In this document: in pieces, positions 55,260 to 63,606 of the stretch
How the letters are laid out: the number at the start of each line of letters is the position of its first letter
How positions within the stretch are numbered: the stretch's first letter is position 1
Origin: Lachnospiraceae bacterium
GTDB taxonomy: Bacteria > Bacillota > Clostridia > Lachnospirales > Lachnospiraceae
Assembly (NCBI GenBank): GCA_017484135.1
Contig: JAFUTQ010000095.1
Location: forward strand, 1-64,000
Direction of reading: 5' to 3'
DNA length: 64,000 nucleotides
The notes under the pieces: model-generated
Told to the model about the DNA's origin: nothing
Seen by the model: only the letters and a program-made list of their open reading frames with translations
Databases searched by the model: none
Position numbers and translations under genes: made by a program

Positions 55260-56348
55260 TTACACTTCCTTATCCCTTGATGTGTATCTCACACCGTAAT
55301 CAACCCTGTCACGCATCGCTGTTCCCGCTGCCTGCCGCAGCTCTCTTTGTTCGGAATCCGGTCTCGGTTCTTTTTCAAGCACGCTACGGGATATGCTTCC
55401 GCTATCCGTAAATCTGCTGCCATTACCGGAAATCGTTTTTACCTGCTTTTCTTTTTCCGTCAGAACGATCTTCGGAACCGCCTTCACATAATAATAATAT
55501 TCGTCATCCTCAAACTGTACCCGCTCGGTTCTGCTGTAATCCAGATTAAAAAACATCAGCTGCTCTGCAAATGAAATCAGTATTGTAATGACATTTCCAA
55601 TCAGAAGCCATATGATTTTCTCGTCCAGTTCAAGAATCAGATATCCGCACAGCAGAATCACGGTTTCCACTACGATACCGGAAATAAACGCAACCGTCCA
55701 TGGATAGTCTATGGACATTCTTCGTACCACATAAACAATCAGCGTCATAACGGCAAATGTAATCAGCACCAGCATCAGCTCTTTCCCTGCAAGCATCTGT
55801 TTCAGTGCGATGCTGACCATGGAGATGGATGTCGTATCCTCTGCAGGTGCACTGAAAACCACTTCATTTTCCTTTACGCCTGCAAGAAAAAAATAAAAGA
55901 CCGTACCGCAAAACACGGAACCCATAGACTTGGGTTCCTTTGTCAAGCCCACCGTTACCGGCATCACATACGGAATCCGAAGCTGGAACAAAATTGCCGT
56001 CAGAACCGAATTGTAACCATCTCTGGGTGAGAACCGAAAATACAGAAGTGCAGTCACAAGCATTAACACCACACTCACTGCGCACACCTCGATCGACAAT
56101 GCATACAAATGCACCGCTACCAGACCAAATGAAACAACAACCACGGCATTGGCCGGAAGCAGTGCACACAAAAGAGCCAGCAGAAACGTTACCGGAACAT
56201 TTGCAAACTGTTTCATATATCCTATTTGATGGTTGATCATTCCGAACGCCGTAACCGCCAGAATGAACTTCAGGATCGCCTGCATCACCTTTTCGTTTCG
56301 TCCATAAAAACGGGCAATCCGATCTCTCGTCTCATATAATGTGGTCAT
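55260..56348 (-). CDS. Polytopic membrane protein of unknown function
   Basis: This 362-residue protein has about eight membrane segments in residues 25-270 and a charged cytosolic tail of some 90 residues (ending RYTSRDKEV). The tail contains EDDEYYYYVKAVPKIVLTEK. It lies directly upstream of cdaA, with 3 bases between, so it is probably in the same transcript. RBS GGGAGG precedes the ATG. I do not recognise the family; a role in the c-di-AMP or cell-envelope context is only guilt by association. Confidence 0.65.
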   Translation of the reverse strand: MTTLYETRDRIARFYGRNEKVMQAILKFILAVTAFGMINHQIGYMKQFANVPVTFLLALLCALLPANAVVVVSFGLVAVHLYALSIEVCAVSVVLMLVTALLYFRFSPRDGYNSVLTAILFQLRIPYVMPVTVGLTKEPKSMGSVFCGTVFYFFLAGVKENEVVFSAPAEDTTSISMVSIALKQMLAGKELMLVLITFAVMTLIVYVVRRMSIDYPWTVAFISGIVVETVILLCGYLILELDEKIIWLLIGNVITILISFAEQLMFFNLDYSRTERVQFEDDEYYYYVKAVPKIVLTEKEKQVKTISGNGSRFTDSGSISRSVLEKEPRPDSEQRELRQAAGTAMRDRVDYGVRYTSRDKEV

Positions 56349-56349
56349 T

Positions 56350-56772
56350 CTATTCCTCCCGTTTTTCCGTCCTTCGGGGGATTCCTTCCTGATCCAGCAG
56401 CGCGTGAACCTTTCTCAGACCGCGGTAATACTGCTTGAGCTGTTTTCTTCCCGCCGTATATCTCTTGTTATATACGATATAAGTAATCAGCAGAAACAGT
56501 ACAATAAAAAGCACATATACCAGAACCGCGACCACGGTAAACCCGGTCACATCAAGCTCCGCAAAAAAATCCTCCAGCGTTTCCATCTCGTAAATAACCC
56601 ACAAAAACAACAACAGACCGTATGCAATGGTTCCCCCAAAAAAGCTTTTAATCATCTCCATCGCCACATAGTCCCTGCGAAAATACTGGGTCATTTTTTC
56701 GGTTCGTCTCCCCTCACCCGCATCATATACCGCCAGCTTTGTCATGTTTCTGACGCGCTCTTTGCTAATCAT
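56350..56772 (-). CDS. Small two-helix membrane protein of unknown function
   Basis: This 140-residue protein has two membrane helices (about 45-65 and 80-105) and basic cytosolic ends, with RKQLKQYYRGLRKVHALLDQ after the second. The stop lies 1 base from the start of the 362-residue membrane protein, so they are translationally close. GGGG occurs upstream of the ATG. It appears to be the first gene of the unit that ends with cdaR and HPr. No family is recognised. Confidence 0.6.
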   Translation of the reverse strand: MISKERVRNMTKLAVYDAGEGRRTEKMTQYFRRDYVAMEMIKSFFGGTIAYGLLLFLWVIYEMETLEDFFAELDVTGFTVVAVLVYVLFIVLFLLITYIVYNKRYTAGRKQLKQYYRGLRKVHALLDQEGIPRRTEKREE

Positions 56773-56796
56773 CAGATTTCCCCCATGTAAACAGCA

Positions 56797-56850
56797 AAAC
56801 TCCCATACATACGTTTATGTTTTTGCCACAAACCCGAAGAATGGGAGTTT
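56797..56850 (-). terminator. Probable terminator after the yvyF gene
   Basis: AAACTCCCAT at 56797-56806 pairs with ATGGGAGTTT at 56841-56850. The loop of 34 bases is long for a terminator. On the minus strand the hairpin is followed by TGCTGTTT. It lies 10 bases after the stop of the yvyF-like gene and may end the recD2-comF-yvyF transcript. Confidence 0.5.
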
Positions 56851-56859
56851 CGTTTTCAC

Positions 56860-57264
56860 TTACTGCAAAAATCTCATTTTGTTATCGCGAGACCTTCTGC
56901 CGGGCGTCCTGTCCGGTTCCGGTTCTCTCCGTGTGACACTGTCAAGATTACCCTTTATCTTGTTTTTGCAGTTCTCACAGAATCGTCCCGTCTTGATCGT
57001 CGCGCCGCAGAGCTCACATTCGATACCGACCGGCGAATCATCCGAAAAAGTCAGGCGCTCCTCACGCACCCACTGTTTGATCTGTTTTGTGGAAACCCCA
57101 TTGTCATCTGCCACCTGCTGAATCGGACTGTTGGGCTTCTCCCGCAGATATTCCTTTACCTGCACAAACTTCTTTTCCAGTTCATCCTTGCAAGCCTGAC
57201 ATAAGGGTGGTCCCCCAAAGTAATTGAATAATCTTCCGCAGCCTCTGCAATTCTGTACATCCAT
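56860..57264 (-). CDS. yvyF: Flagellar operon protein YvyF-like, zinc-ribbon
   Basis: This 134-residue protein is of the family known from the comF-flgM region of Bacillus. Two cysteine pairs near the N-terminus (CRGCGRLF, CQAC) and two near residue 82 to 97 (CELCGATI, CENC) form zinc ribbons around a helical IQQVADDNGVSTKQIKQWVR helix-turn-helix-like segment. The C-terminus is basic (REPEPDRTPGRRSR). It follows comF, matching the Bacillus order. Its molecular function is not known, though it is linked to motility gene regulation. Confidence 0.85.
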   Translation of the reverse strand: MDVQNCRGCGRLFNYFGGPPLCQACKDELEKKFVQVKEYLREKPNSPIQQVADDNGVSTKQIKQWVREERLTFSDDSPVGIECELCGATIKTGRFCENCKNKIKGNLDSVTRREPEPDRTPGRRSRDNKMRFLQ

Positions 57265-57276
57265 ATTACACCCCTC

Positions 57277-58005
57277 CTAAGCATCCCCGCCAATACTGAC
57301 GCACAATACATATATTTCTTTCACTCCGGCATCACGCAGCGCCTCTGCTGCGGCATCCACCGTGGTGCCCGTAGTGTAAATATCATCTACCAATAATATC
57401 CTATCCAAGTGTACCATATTTTCAGCGGAAATAAAAGCATTTTTCATATTTTTCTTTCGCTCGGAATTTCCCAGTGCTTTCTGCGGTCTGGTGTTTACTA
57501 CCCGCCTGAGAATCCTGCTTTGAACCGGAATATGCACCCGCTTCGCAAGTGCTTTGGCAAACACCTCCGCCTGATTATAGCCTCTCTTTTGCTTTCTTTT
57601 TTTATGCAGGGGAATCGGCACAATCGCCTGCACCCCCATGCGCGCAATCCATCCCCCGTAAGCCACAGCTGCCTCCTCTGCATAAAACATGGCATATTCC
57701 CGCCGATTCGCGTATTTAAAGCGGTAAAGCGACTCCCGAACCATACCCTGATAGCTGAATACCGCCCGCCCTGCGGTAAACAGATGTTTTCTGCGATTGC
57801 AGTCTATGCAATACTCTGTCCGCTCATCCGACAACGGTTTCCCGCATTTTTTGCACACAGGCTCCCTCACATAGGGAATCCTTTTCCTACAGTCCTCACA
57901 TACACCCGCATCCGGCTGTATAACCCGATCACAAAAAGGACACCTCCGAGGATAGAAAATGTCTAAGACTGCCTCTGTCAACTGTTTCCATGGTTTTTGC
58001 TGCAT
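57277..58005 (-). CDS. comFC: ComF-family phosphoribosyltransferase-like protein
   Basis: This 242-residue protein has an N-terminal zinc finger (CPFCDRV, CEDC, CKKCGKPL, CIDC), a link segment FSYQGMVRESLYRFKYANRRE, and a C-terminal PRTase-type loop ILLVDDIYTTGTTVDAA (about residues 205-221). In Bacillus ComFC is needed for DNA uptake and transformation, and PRTase folds bind phosphoribosyl pyrophosphate. Here recD2 lies immediately upstream and overlaps by 28 bases. RBS GGAGG is near the ATG. Confidence 0.9.
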   Translation of the reverse strand: MQQKPWKQLTEAVLDIFYPRRCPFCDRVIQPDAGVCEDCRKRIPYVREPVCKKCGKPLSDERTEYCIDCNRRKHLFTAGRAVFSYQGMVRESLYRFKYANRREYAMFYAEEAAVAYGGWIARMGVQAIVPIPLHKKRKQKRGYNQAEVFAKALAKRVHIPVQSRILRRVVNTRPQKALGNSERKKNMKNAFISAENMVHLDRILLVDDIYTTGTTVDAAAEALRDAGVKEIYVLCVSIGGDA

Positions 58006-60209
58006 AAATCGTCCTCCAGCAGCCGATCCGCCAGCCCGCTGTATCTTTTCTGTTCTGTTACATTCTGCTCCATCTCACAAAAGCAGGCTTCATCTCCTAC
58101 AATCGTGACACATTTTTTTGCCCGGGTCACCGCCGTATACAAAAGATTTCGGTTCATGAGCATACGCGGTCCCCCGAGCAGCGGGATTACCACCGCCGGA
58201 TATTCGCTCCCCTGAGACTTATGTATGGTAATCGCATATGCCAGCTCGAGCTCGTCCAAAAGCCGGAACGGATATTCCACGATTTTCTCTTCTTCATATA
58301 CCACAGTCACCGTCTCTTTGTATTCATTGATTTCCCGGATCACCCCGGTATCTCCGTTAAACACGCCGGTTCCCCTGTCGGCAACAATGCCGTATCGGCT
58401 GCGTATCTCCCATTCCAGCTGATAATTGTTTTTGATCTGCATGACCTTATCGCCTTCACGAAACACCCTGTCGCCGGATTCCCGCTCCTTTTTTTCAGGA
58501 GCTTCCGGATTCAGATAATGCTGCAGAATCCGGTTGAGCCGCTCCACTCCCAGATTTCCTTTTCGCATCGCGGTAAGCACCTGTATCTCATAGGGCTTTG
58601 CCTCTACATATCCCGGGAGTTTTTGCATAATCAGCTGCAGCGTGACATTGATAATTTTGTCTGCATCATATCGTTTTAGAAAAAAGAAATCTCTGCTCCG
58701 GTTGTCCAGCGCCACTTCTTCTCCCCGATTGATTTTGTGCGCATTCACAACGATATCGCTCTTCGACGCCTGTCGGAAAATTCTGGTCAGCTGCACCACA
58801 TGAAAGCATTTGCTTTCTATGATATCCCGGAGCACGCTGCCCGGGCCCACACTGGGGAGCTGATTCACATCCCCCACCAGAATCAGACGTGTGCCTGCGG
58901 CAATCGCCTTCAGCAACGCGTGCATCAGATGAATATCTACCATGGACATTTCATCGATAATCACCACATCTGTATCCAGCGGATTATTTTCGTTTCGCTC
59001 AAACCCCATCGCCGTTTCGACACCGCCGTTCAGCTCCAGCATTCGATGAATGGTTTTCGCTTCATAGCCGGTCAGTTCACTCATCCGCTTTGCCGCACGT
59101 CCCGTAGGTGCCGCCAGAGAAATATCCATTGCCTCCAGTTCAAAGTATTTAATAATCGAATTGATGGTCGTGGTTTTTCCGGTGCCCGGTCCTCCCGTGA
59201 TTACCACCAGACCGTTGCAAACCGCCTCAAAAACCGCCTCTCTCTGATGCTCGTCGAGTTCAATCCCTGTCTGTTGCTCAATCCGGCGCACGCGCTCCTC
59301 AATCTCCCGATCGTCCACCGCATAGGTGACATCCAGCCCCTTGAGCATCGCCGCGGTGCCGCTTTCTTTATAATAAAAGGATGCCCCGTAAATCCGCACC
59401 TCTCCCTTTTCCTGCTTCATAATGAGCTTTCGCTCAATCGCCAGATCCATAAAATGTCTGCCGATAAATTGTTCTTCGACCCCTAAAAGCTCTGAGGTCC
59501 GCTGCAGCAAAAGCTCCTCCGGCAGATAGGTATGCCCCTCTCCGGATGCCTGTATGAGCGTATATAAGATACCGCTTCGAATCCGAAAATCCGAATCCGT
59601 ACGGATTCCCACGTTCTGTGCAATCTCATCCGCAATGCGAAAGCCCACTCCCTCGATATCATCCGCGAGACGGTAAGGGTTTTCCCGAATCACCCCATAC
59701 AGATCCTGTCCATATTTCTGATAGATTTTTACCGCAAGCTTTAATGTAATTCCGTACTGCTGCAAAAAAATCATGGCGCGCCGCAAATCTCTCTTTTCCG
59801 CCACCTGTTCCGAGATCTCCATGGCCTTTCGCTCACTGATGCCCTTGACCTCTGCCAGCCGTTCCGGTTCTTCCTCAATGATCCGAAAGGTGTCTCCCTT
59901 AAATTTTTTTACAATTCTCGCAGCCAGTGCCGCGCCGATTCCCCGGATGGCACCGGAGCCCAGATACCGCTCAATGGACAACTCGTCGGTCGGATCCTTC
60001 TGCTCATAACGGGACACCTGAAACTGTTCTCCGTAGGTCGCATGGGTAACATACTCCCCTTCCATCTCCAGATTCTCCCCTTCGCTGATGCCGGAAAATA
60101 TCCCGGTACAGGTAATCTCGTCATCCCCGCATACCGCCACCAGCACCGTATAGCCATTCTCGGCGTTTCTGTATATCACATGATCGATATATCCGGCAAT
60201 CCTTTCCAT
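57978..60209 (-). CDS. recD2: ATP-dependent RecD2-like DNA helicase
   Basis: This 743-residue SF1 helicase has an N-terminal OB-like region (IAGYIDHVIYRNAENGYTVL), helix-hairpin-helix elements (GIGAALAARIVKKF, VEGVGFRIADEI-like), Walker A VVITGGPGTGKTTTINSI (about residues 336-353), Walker B DVVIIDEMSMVD, QLTRIFRQAS, and the C-terminal AITIHKSQGSEYPAVVIPL. RecD2 proteins act in DNA repair and replication-fork upkeep, as in Deinococcus and Bacillus. ATG 60209 is chosen because GAGG is 5 bases upstream; the longer form starts in a non-conserved region. Confidence 0.93.
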   Translation of the reverse strand: MERIAGYIDHVIYRNAENGYTVLVAVCGDDEITCTGIFSGISEGENLEMEGEYVTHATYGEQFQVSRYEQKDPTDELSIERYLGSGAIRGIGAALAARIVKKFKGDTFRIIEEEPERLAEVKGISERKAMEISEQVAEKRDLRRAMIFLQQYGITLKLAVKIYQKYGQDLYGVIRENPYRLADDIEGVGFRIADEIAQNVGIRTDSDFRIRSGILYTLIQASGEGHTYLPEELLLQRTSELLGVEEQFIGRHFMDLAIERKLIMKQEKGEVRIYGASFYYKESGTAAMLKGLDVTYAVDDREIEERVRRIEQQTGIELDEHQREAVFEAVCNGLVVITGGPGTGKTTTINSIIKYFELEAMDISLAAPTGRAAKRMSELTGYEAKTIHRMLELNGGVETAMGFERNENNPLDTDVVIIDEMSMVDIHLMHALLKAIAAGTRLILVGDVNQLPSVGPGSVLRDIIESKCFHVVQLTRIFRQASKSDIVVNAHKINRGEEVALDNRSRDFFFLKRYDADKIINVTLQLIMQKLPGYVEAKPYEIQVLTAMRKGNLGVERLNRILQHYLNPEAPEKKERESGDRVFREGDKVMQIKNNYQLEWEIRSRYGIVADRGTGVFNGDTGVIREINEYKETVTVVYEEEKIVEYPFRLLDELELAYAITIHKSQGSEYPAVVIPLLGGPRMLMNRNLLYTAVTRAKKCVTIVGDEACFCEMEQNVTEQKRYSGLADRLLEDDLCSKNHGNS

Positions 60210-60272
60210 ATGCACCTCACAACAATCGAACAGGGATTTTCTGTTACTGTCCACCCCTGCACATCATACGAA

Positions 60273-60315
60273 AAAGGTGTAAAACCTTAATCACAGAATA
60301 AGGCCCTACACCTTT
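60273..60315 (-). terminator. Rho-independent terminator of flagellar operon
   Basis: On the minus strand AAAGGTGTA (60315-60307) pairs with TACACCTTT (60281-60273). An inner CCTTA/TAAGG stem sits in the same hairpin, and TTTTT-type residues follow. It lies 30 bases beyond the flgJ-like stop and before recD2. Confidence 0.85.
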
Positions 60316-60344
60316 GATTTTTATACGCTTATCAGCCGCTTCAT

Positions 60345-60689
60345 TTACAACTGGTAATTTCTTTTCATCTGCTCATACAACTGCTGCGCAAGCGTCCCTC
60401 CGCTTTGCTCTGCTGTTTTTTGGGCCAGCTCCTGTATCATCTCATCCTTGAAATAATCGGTCAGCTGAGACATGGAACTGTCACCGTCATCACTGTCCGG
60501 GATCATTTTCTTCATCTCTTTGAACACCTGTTCCACAAAATAAGCTTCAAATTCCTTACAGGCATCCATCAGTTCCTGATCCGTTGCCGTTGACAGATCT
60601 GACCCCAAGGTCTTCTGCACCTTATCCGTGTGGCTTCCCGCAATGTTCTGTGCCGCTGTGCTGTTGATGAGTGAACTTATCTGATCCAT
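60345..60689 (-). CDS. flgJ: FlgJ-like rod-binding protein
   Basis: This 114-residue protein corresponds to the N-terminal rod-cap domain of FlgJ. The core ACKEFEAYFVEQVFKEMKKM (about residues 43-62) and LTDYFKDEMIQELAQ (near 76-90) match the family. The muramidase domain of proteobacterial FlgJ is absent, as usual in Firmicutes. It lies 5 bases after flgG in the same operon, and would cap the growing flagellar rod. Confidence 0.85.
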   Translation of the reverse strand: MDQISSLINSTAAQNIAGSHTDKVQKTLGSDLSTATDQELMDACKEFEAYFVEQVFKEMKKMIPDSDDGDSSMSQLTDYFKDEMIQELAQKTAEQSGGTLAQQLYEQMKRNYQL

Positions 60690-60694
60690 GATGA

Positions 60695-61510
60695 TTATCT
60701 CCTCAATTGATTCGCCTGACTCAGCATATCATCCGCCGCCTGTATCGCCTTGGAATTCAGTTCATACGCCCTCTGGGCAATAATAAGATTTACCATTTCG
60801 TCCGCCACCTGTACATTGGAGGATTCCAGATAATTCTGACAAATCCGGCTTTTTCTCAGCCCCGCTGTCGTAACCTCGCTCATCGGCTGTCCCGATGCAT
60901 CGGTAACGCCATACAGACTGCCGGACATCTTTTCGAGTCCCTCCGGGTTATCAAACTGATAGATTGCCATCTGGCTTTGCATATCCACAGAATTGCCGTT
61001 GTCGTCCAGATAAGAGAACTGCCCGTCATTTGTCACCATCACAGTGTTGACCGAAACGTCATTGGGTATGACAATCTCATTGCCGTTGGTGTCCAGCACC
61101 GGATAGCCCGAATTGTTGCAGAGCGTTACCCCATTCACCCCGATGCTCCAGTTAAAATCTCCGTTTCTGGTGTAATAGGTGTTTCCGTCATCCCCTCTTA
61201 CCGCAAAAAATCCATCTCCCTCAATGGCAAACGCCGAATCGCTCTCACTCGCAAGCAATTCCCCATTGGTAAAGCTGGATGTAATCGAGGCAACTCTGGT
61301 TCCCAGACCTACCTGTGCAGAAATGGGTTTTGCCTCTCCGTTGGCTGTCGTTGTTTTTGTCTGCAGTGTCTGATACAGCAGAGACTTGAATTCGGTTCGC
61401 TCCGTTTTGTATCCCACCGTATTTACATTTGCAAGATTGTTTGATATAGTATCCACATTCGTCTGCTGCGCTCTCATTCCCGAGGCCGCAGTCCATAAAG
61501 CTCTCATCAT
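60695..61510 (-). CDS. flgG: Flagellar basal-body rod protein FlgG (FlhP-like)
   Basis: This 271-residue rod protein has the conserved N-terminal helix (MRALWTAASGMRAQQTNVDT then ISNNLANVNTVGYK). The DGFFAVRGDDG, DGQFSYLD and C-terminal VADEMVNLIIAQRAYELNSK segments are also typical. The pairing with a second rod gene directly upstream and mbl before that matches Bacillus mbl-flhO-flhP order. It forms the distal rod of the flagellum. Confidence is high for the family; FlgG versus FlgF is based on order and the flhP-like position. Confidence 0.9.
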   Translation of the reverse strand: MMRALWTAASGMRAQQTNVDTISNNLANVNTVGYKTERTEFKSLLYQTLQTKTTTANGEAKPISAQVGLGTRVASITSSFTNGELLASESDSAFAIEGDGFFAVRGDDGNTYYTRNGDFNWSIGVNGVTLCNNSGYPVLDTNGNEIVIPNDVSVNTVMVTNDGQFSYLDDNGNSVDMQSQMAIYQFDNPEGLEKMSGSLYGVTDASGQPMSEVTTAGLRKSRICQNYLESSNVQVADEMVNLIIAQRAYELNSKAIQAADDMLSQANQLRR

Positions 61511-61563
61511 AATTATCTGCGCTCCTTGTTCCGAATCGTTACATGATCCTGCTTTTTTTAATC

Positions 61564-62364
61564 CTACAGCTTTCCTACCGTATTGGAGGATTTTTCCAGC
61601 ATGCTGTCTATCGTCTGTATAATCTTCTGATTCGCCTCATAGGCTCTGGTAATGGTAATCATGTCTACCATCTCCGATACGATGTTCACATTGGAAGCCT
61701 CTAACACACCCTGCTCTACTCTGGCATCCGATTCAATCAGCTGCCCGCCGTCCACGAGCTGATACAGGTTTTCTCCGTACTTGGAAATGTAGTCATAATT
61801 TTCTACGTCAACGATGCCAATCTGCGCAACCACCGCTCCGTTTTGCATAATGGTTCCATCTGACAGCACCTGAAAATCCTGTGCCGGATCAATCTGAATA
61901 TAATTCCCCTCGCCTGCATCTCCGGACAGGGCACCTTCCCGGTTCAGCACAAAATCTCCATCCTTGGTCACAAGATAACCTTCTTTGGTCAGGGTAAAAT
62001 CTCCATCCCTGGTCAGCATATGGCGGGTCTCTCCCGCCTTGCTGGTAAAGGATATGGCAAAAAAGCCTTTTCCGTCCAGCGCAAAATCCGTTTTTCCGTC
62101 CGTTACCTCAAAGCTTCCCTGCGTAAAATCGGTATACACCTCTCCGATCTTCACACCCAGATTGACATTTCCCAAACCCTTTGCGATATGAACAGATGAC
62201 GTGTCCTTGATCTTGAGCGCCAGCTGATCCGCAAACGCGCGATCAGTGGTTCCTTCTTTCTTGTATCCCGTGGTTGTCGCATTCGCCAGGTTGTTCGTCA
62301 TGATATCCATCCGGTTCTGCTCGTTGACCATGCCGGTGTATGCAGTGTATAAGCCTTTTACCAT
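61564..62364 (-). CDS. flgF: Flagellar rod/hook-basal body protein (FlhO/FlgF-like)
   Basis: This 266-residue protein has KGLYTAYTGMVNEQNRMDIM and TNNLANATTTGYKKEG at the N-terminus, the DGKGFFAISF segment, and the C-terminal NIVSEMVDMITITRAYEANQ with the coiled segment required for rod assembly. It precedes FlgG, as FlhO precedes FlhP in Bacillus. AGGAAATACAT lies just before the ATG. A sigma-28-type promoter lies 55 to 85 bases upstream. Confidence 0.9.
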   Translation of the reverse strand: MVKGLYTAYTGMVNEQNRMDIMTNNLANATTTGYKKEGTTDRAFADQLALKIKDTSSVHIAKGLGNVNLGVKIGEVYTDFTQGSFEVTDGKTDFALDGKGFFAISFTSKAGETRHMLTRDGDFTLTKEGYLVTKDGDFVLNREGALSGDAGEGNYIQIDPAQDFQVLSDGTIMQNGAVVAQIGIVDVENYDYISKYGENLYQLVDGGQLIESDARVEQGVLEASNVNIVSEMVDMITITRAYEANQKIIQTIDSMLEKSSNTVGKL

Positions 62365-62390
62365 ATATGTATTTCCTCATTTCCACATTA

Positions 62391-62436
62391 CGACAGCTCT
62401 GCCGATACTCATATAGGGTATATCGGCAAAGCTGCG
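62391..62436 (-). other. Long hairpin in the flgF leader
   Basis: Arms 62391-62407 and 62421-62436 pair with one bulge and one mismatch (CAGCT plus TGCCGATA cores). The right arm includes the -10 element of the sigma-28 promoter on the minus strand. It could be an operator-like dyad, or a weak terminator of mbl, though no T-run follows. I do not know its role. Confidence 0.6.
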
Positions 62437-62447
62437 TGAAAAGTTTA
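62420..62447 (-). promoter_or_regulatory. Sigma-28 (SigD/FliA)-type promoter of flgF-flgG-flgJ
   Basis: On the minus strand TAAACTTT (62447-62440) is followed by 12 bases and GCCGATAT (62427-62420). Both elements match the flagellar sigma factor consensus TAAAGTTT and GCCGATAA/T; the spacer is one base longer than the usual 11. It lies upstream of three flagellar genes, so the call is well supported. Confidence 0.8.
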
Positions 62448-62490
62448 GTGTTTGGGTGACCTTTTTCCCCTCAAATCCTGCTATGTTTTC

Positions 62491-63486
62491 TTAATCGTCG
62501 TCCCTCTTTCCGGCTAAAAATTCGACAAATTTTCCGGTTCCGATGGCCACACAGGTCATCGGTTCCTCCGCCGTCATGGTATTGATCCCGGTTTTGTCTT
62601 CGATCAGCTCCTCCAGTCCGCGCAGCAGTGCCCCGCCTCCGGTCAGCACAATGCCGCGGTCGGCCACATCCGCAGCCAGCTCCGGCGGTGTCTTCTCCAA
62701 CACACTGTGTACCGCCTCCACGATTTGAAGCGTTGCCTCACGCAAAGCCTCCTCTGTCTCCTCGGAGGAAACGGTTACTGTCTTTGGCAGACCGGTCACC
62801 AGATTACGCCCTCTCACATCCATGGTATCCGGTTCTGCCATAGGGAAGCATGTGCCGATCTTGATCTTTATATCCTCTGCTGTCCGCTCACCGATCAACA
62901 GATTATGTTTTTTTCTCATATAACGGACAATGGCCTCGTCAAAATCATCGCCCGCAATCTTGATGGAGGTGCTTACCACAGAACCGCCCAGCGATATCAC
63001 TGCAATATCAGCAGTACCGCCTCCGATATCAACGATCATATTTCCGCAGGGTCTGGAAATGTCGATTCCCGCTCCGATAGCCGCCGCAATCGGTTCTTCA
63101 ATGATTGCCACTTCTCTCGCTCCGGCATTGTAGGTAGCATCCTCTACCGCTTTTTTCTCTACCTCTGTGGCTCCGCTGGGAATACATACACTGATTCTCG
63201 GCTTGCGGAAGCTCTTTTTTCCCAACGCCTTCTGGATGAAATATTTGATCATTTTTTCCGTAACCGTATAGTCCGAAATCACACCCTGCCGAAGCGGACG
63301 CACTGCGACAATATTGCCCGGCGTTCTTCCCAGCATCAGACGCGCTTCCTCTCCTATCGCCTTGATTTTGTTGGTATCTCTGTCAAAAGCAACCACCGAC
63401 GGCTCCTTCAGCACGACCCCCTTGCCCTTGATATATACTAAAATACTCGCCGTACCCAAATCAATTCCGATATCTGAACCTACCAT
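62491..63486 (-). CDS. mbl: Mbl/MreB-type cell-shape protein
   Basis: This 331-residue actin-like ATPase has phosphate-1 IGIDLGTASILVYI (about residues 5-18), connect-1, phosphate-2 MIVDIGGGTADIAVISLGG (about 150-168), and the adenosine motif VLTGGGALLRGLEELI. MreB homologues form short filaments under the membrane that guide lateral wall synthesis. The immediate flagellar neighbours match the Bacillus mbl position, hence the symbol; MreB is an alternative. RBS AAAGGGG lies about 8 bases from the ATG. Confidence 0.9.
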   Translation of the reverse strand: MVGSDIGIDLGTASILVYIKGKGVVLKEPSVVAFDRDTNKIKAIGEEARLMLGRTPGNIVAVRPLRQGVISDYTVTEKMIKYFIQKALGKKSFRKPRISVCIPSGATEVEKKAVEDATYNAGAREVAIIEEPIAAAIGAGIDISRPCGNMIVDIGGGTADIAVISLGGSVVSTSIKIAGDDFDEAIVRYMRKKHNLLIGERTAEDIKIKIGTCFPMAEPDTMDVRGRNLVTGLPKTVTVSSEETEEALREATLQIVEAVHSVLEKTPPELAADVADRGIVLTGGGALLRGLEELIEDKTGINTMTAEEPMTCVAIGTGKFVEFLAGKRDDD

Positions 63487-63564
63487 TTTAATCCCCTTTC
63501 TGATCTATTTCTCATCCATTCGGATCCATAAAAACATTACTTATATTTTTTCATACATAGTTAC

Positions 63565-63592
63565 ATTATATACAAATTGTCCCATTTTTCAA
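63565..63592 (-). promoter_or_regulatory. Sigma-A-type promoter of mbl
   Basis: On the minus strand TTGAAA (63592-63587) and TATAAT (63570-63565) are 16 bases apart. The site lies between the uvrA stop and the mbl start, so mbl can be transcribed independently of uvrA. Confidence 0.65.
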
Positions 63593-63606
63593 TCAAAAGT
63601 TTGCAA

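Noticed and set aside
62391..62436. Hairpin as a terminator of mbl
   Set aside because: No T-run follows on the minus strand, and the arm overlaps a good sigma-28 promoter, so it was not called a terminator.
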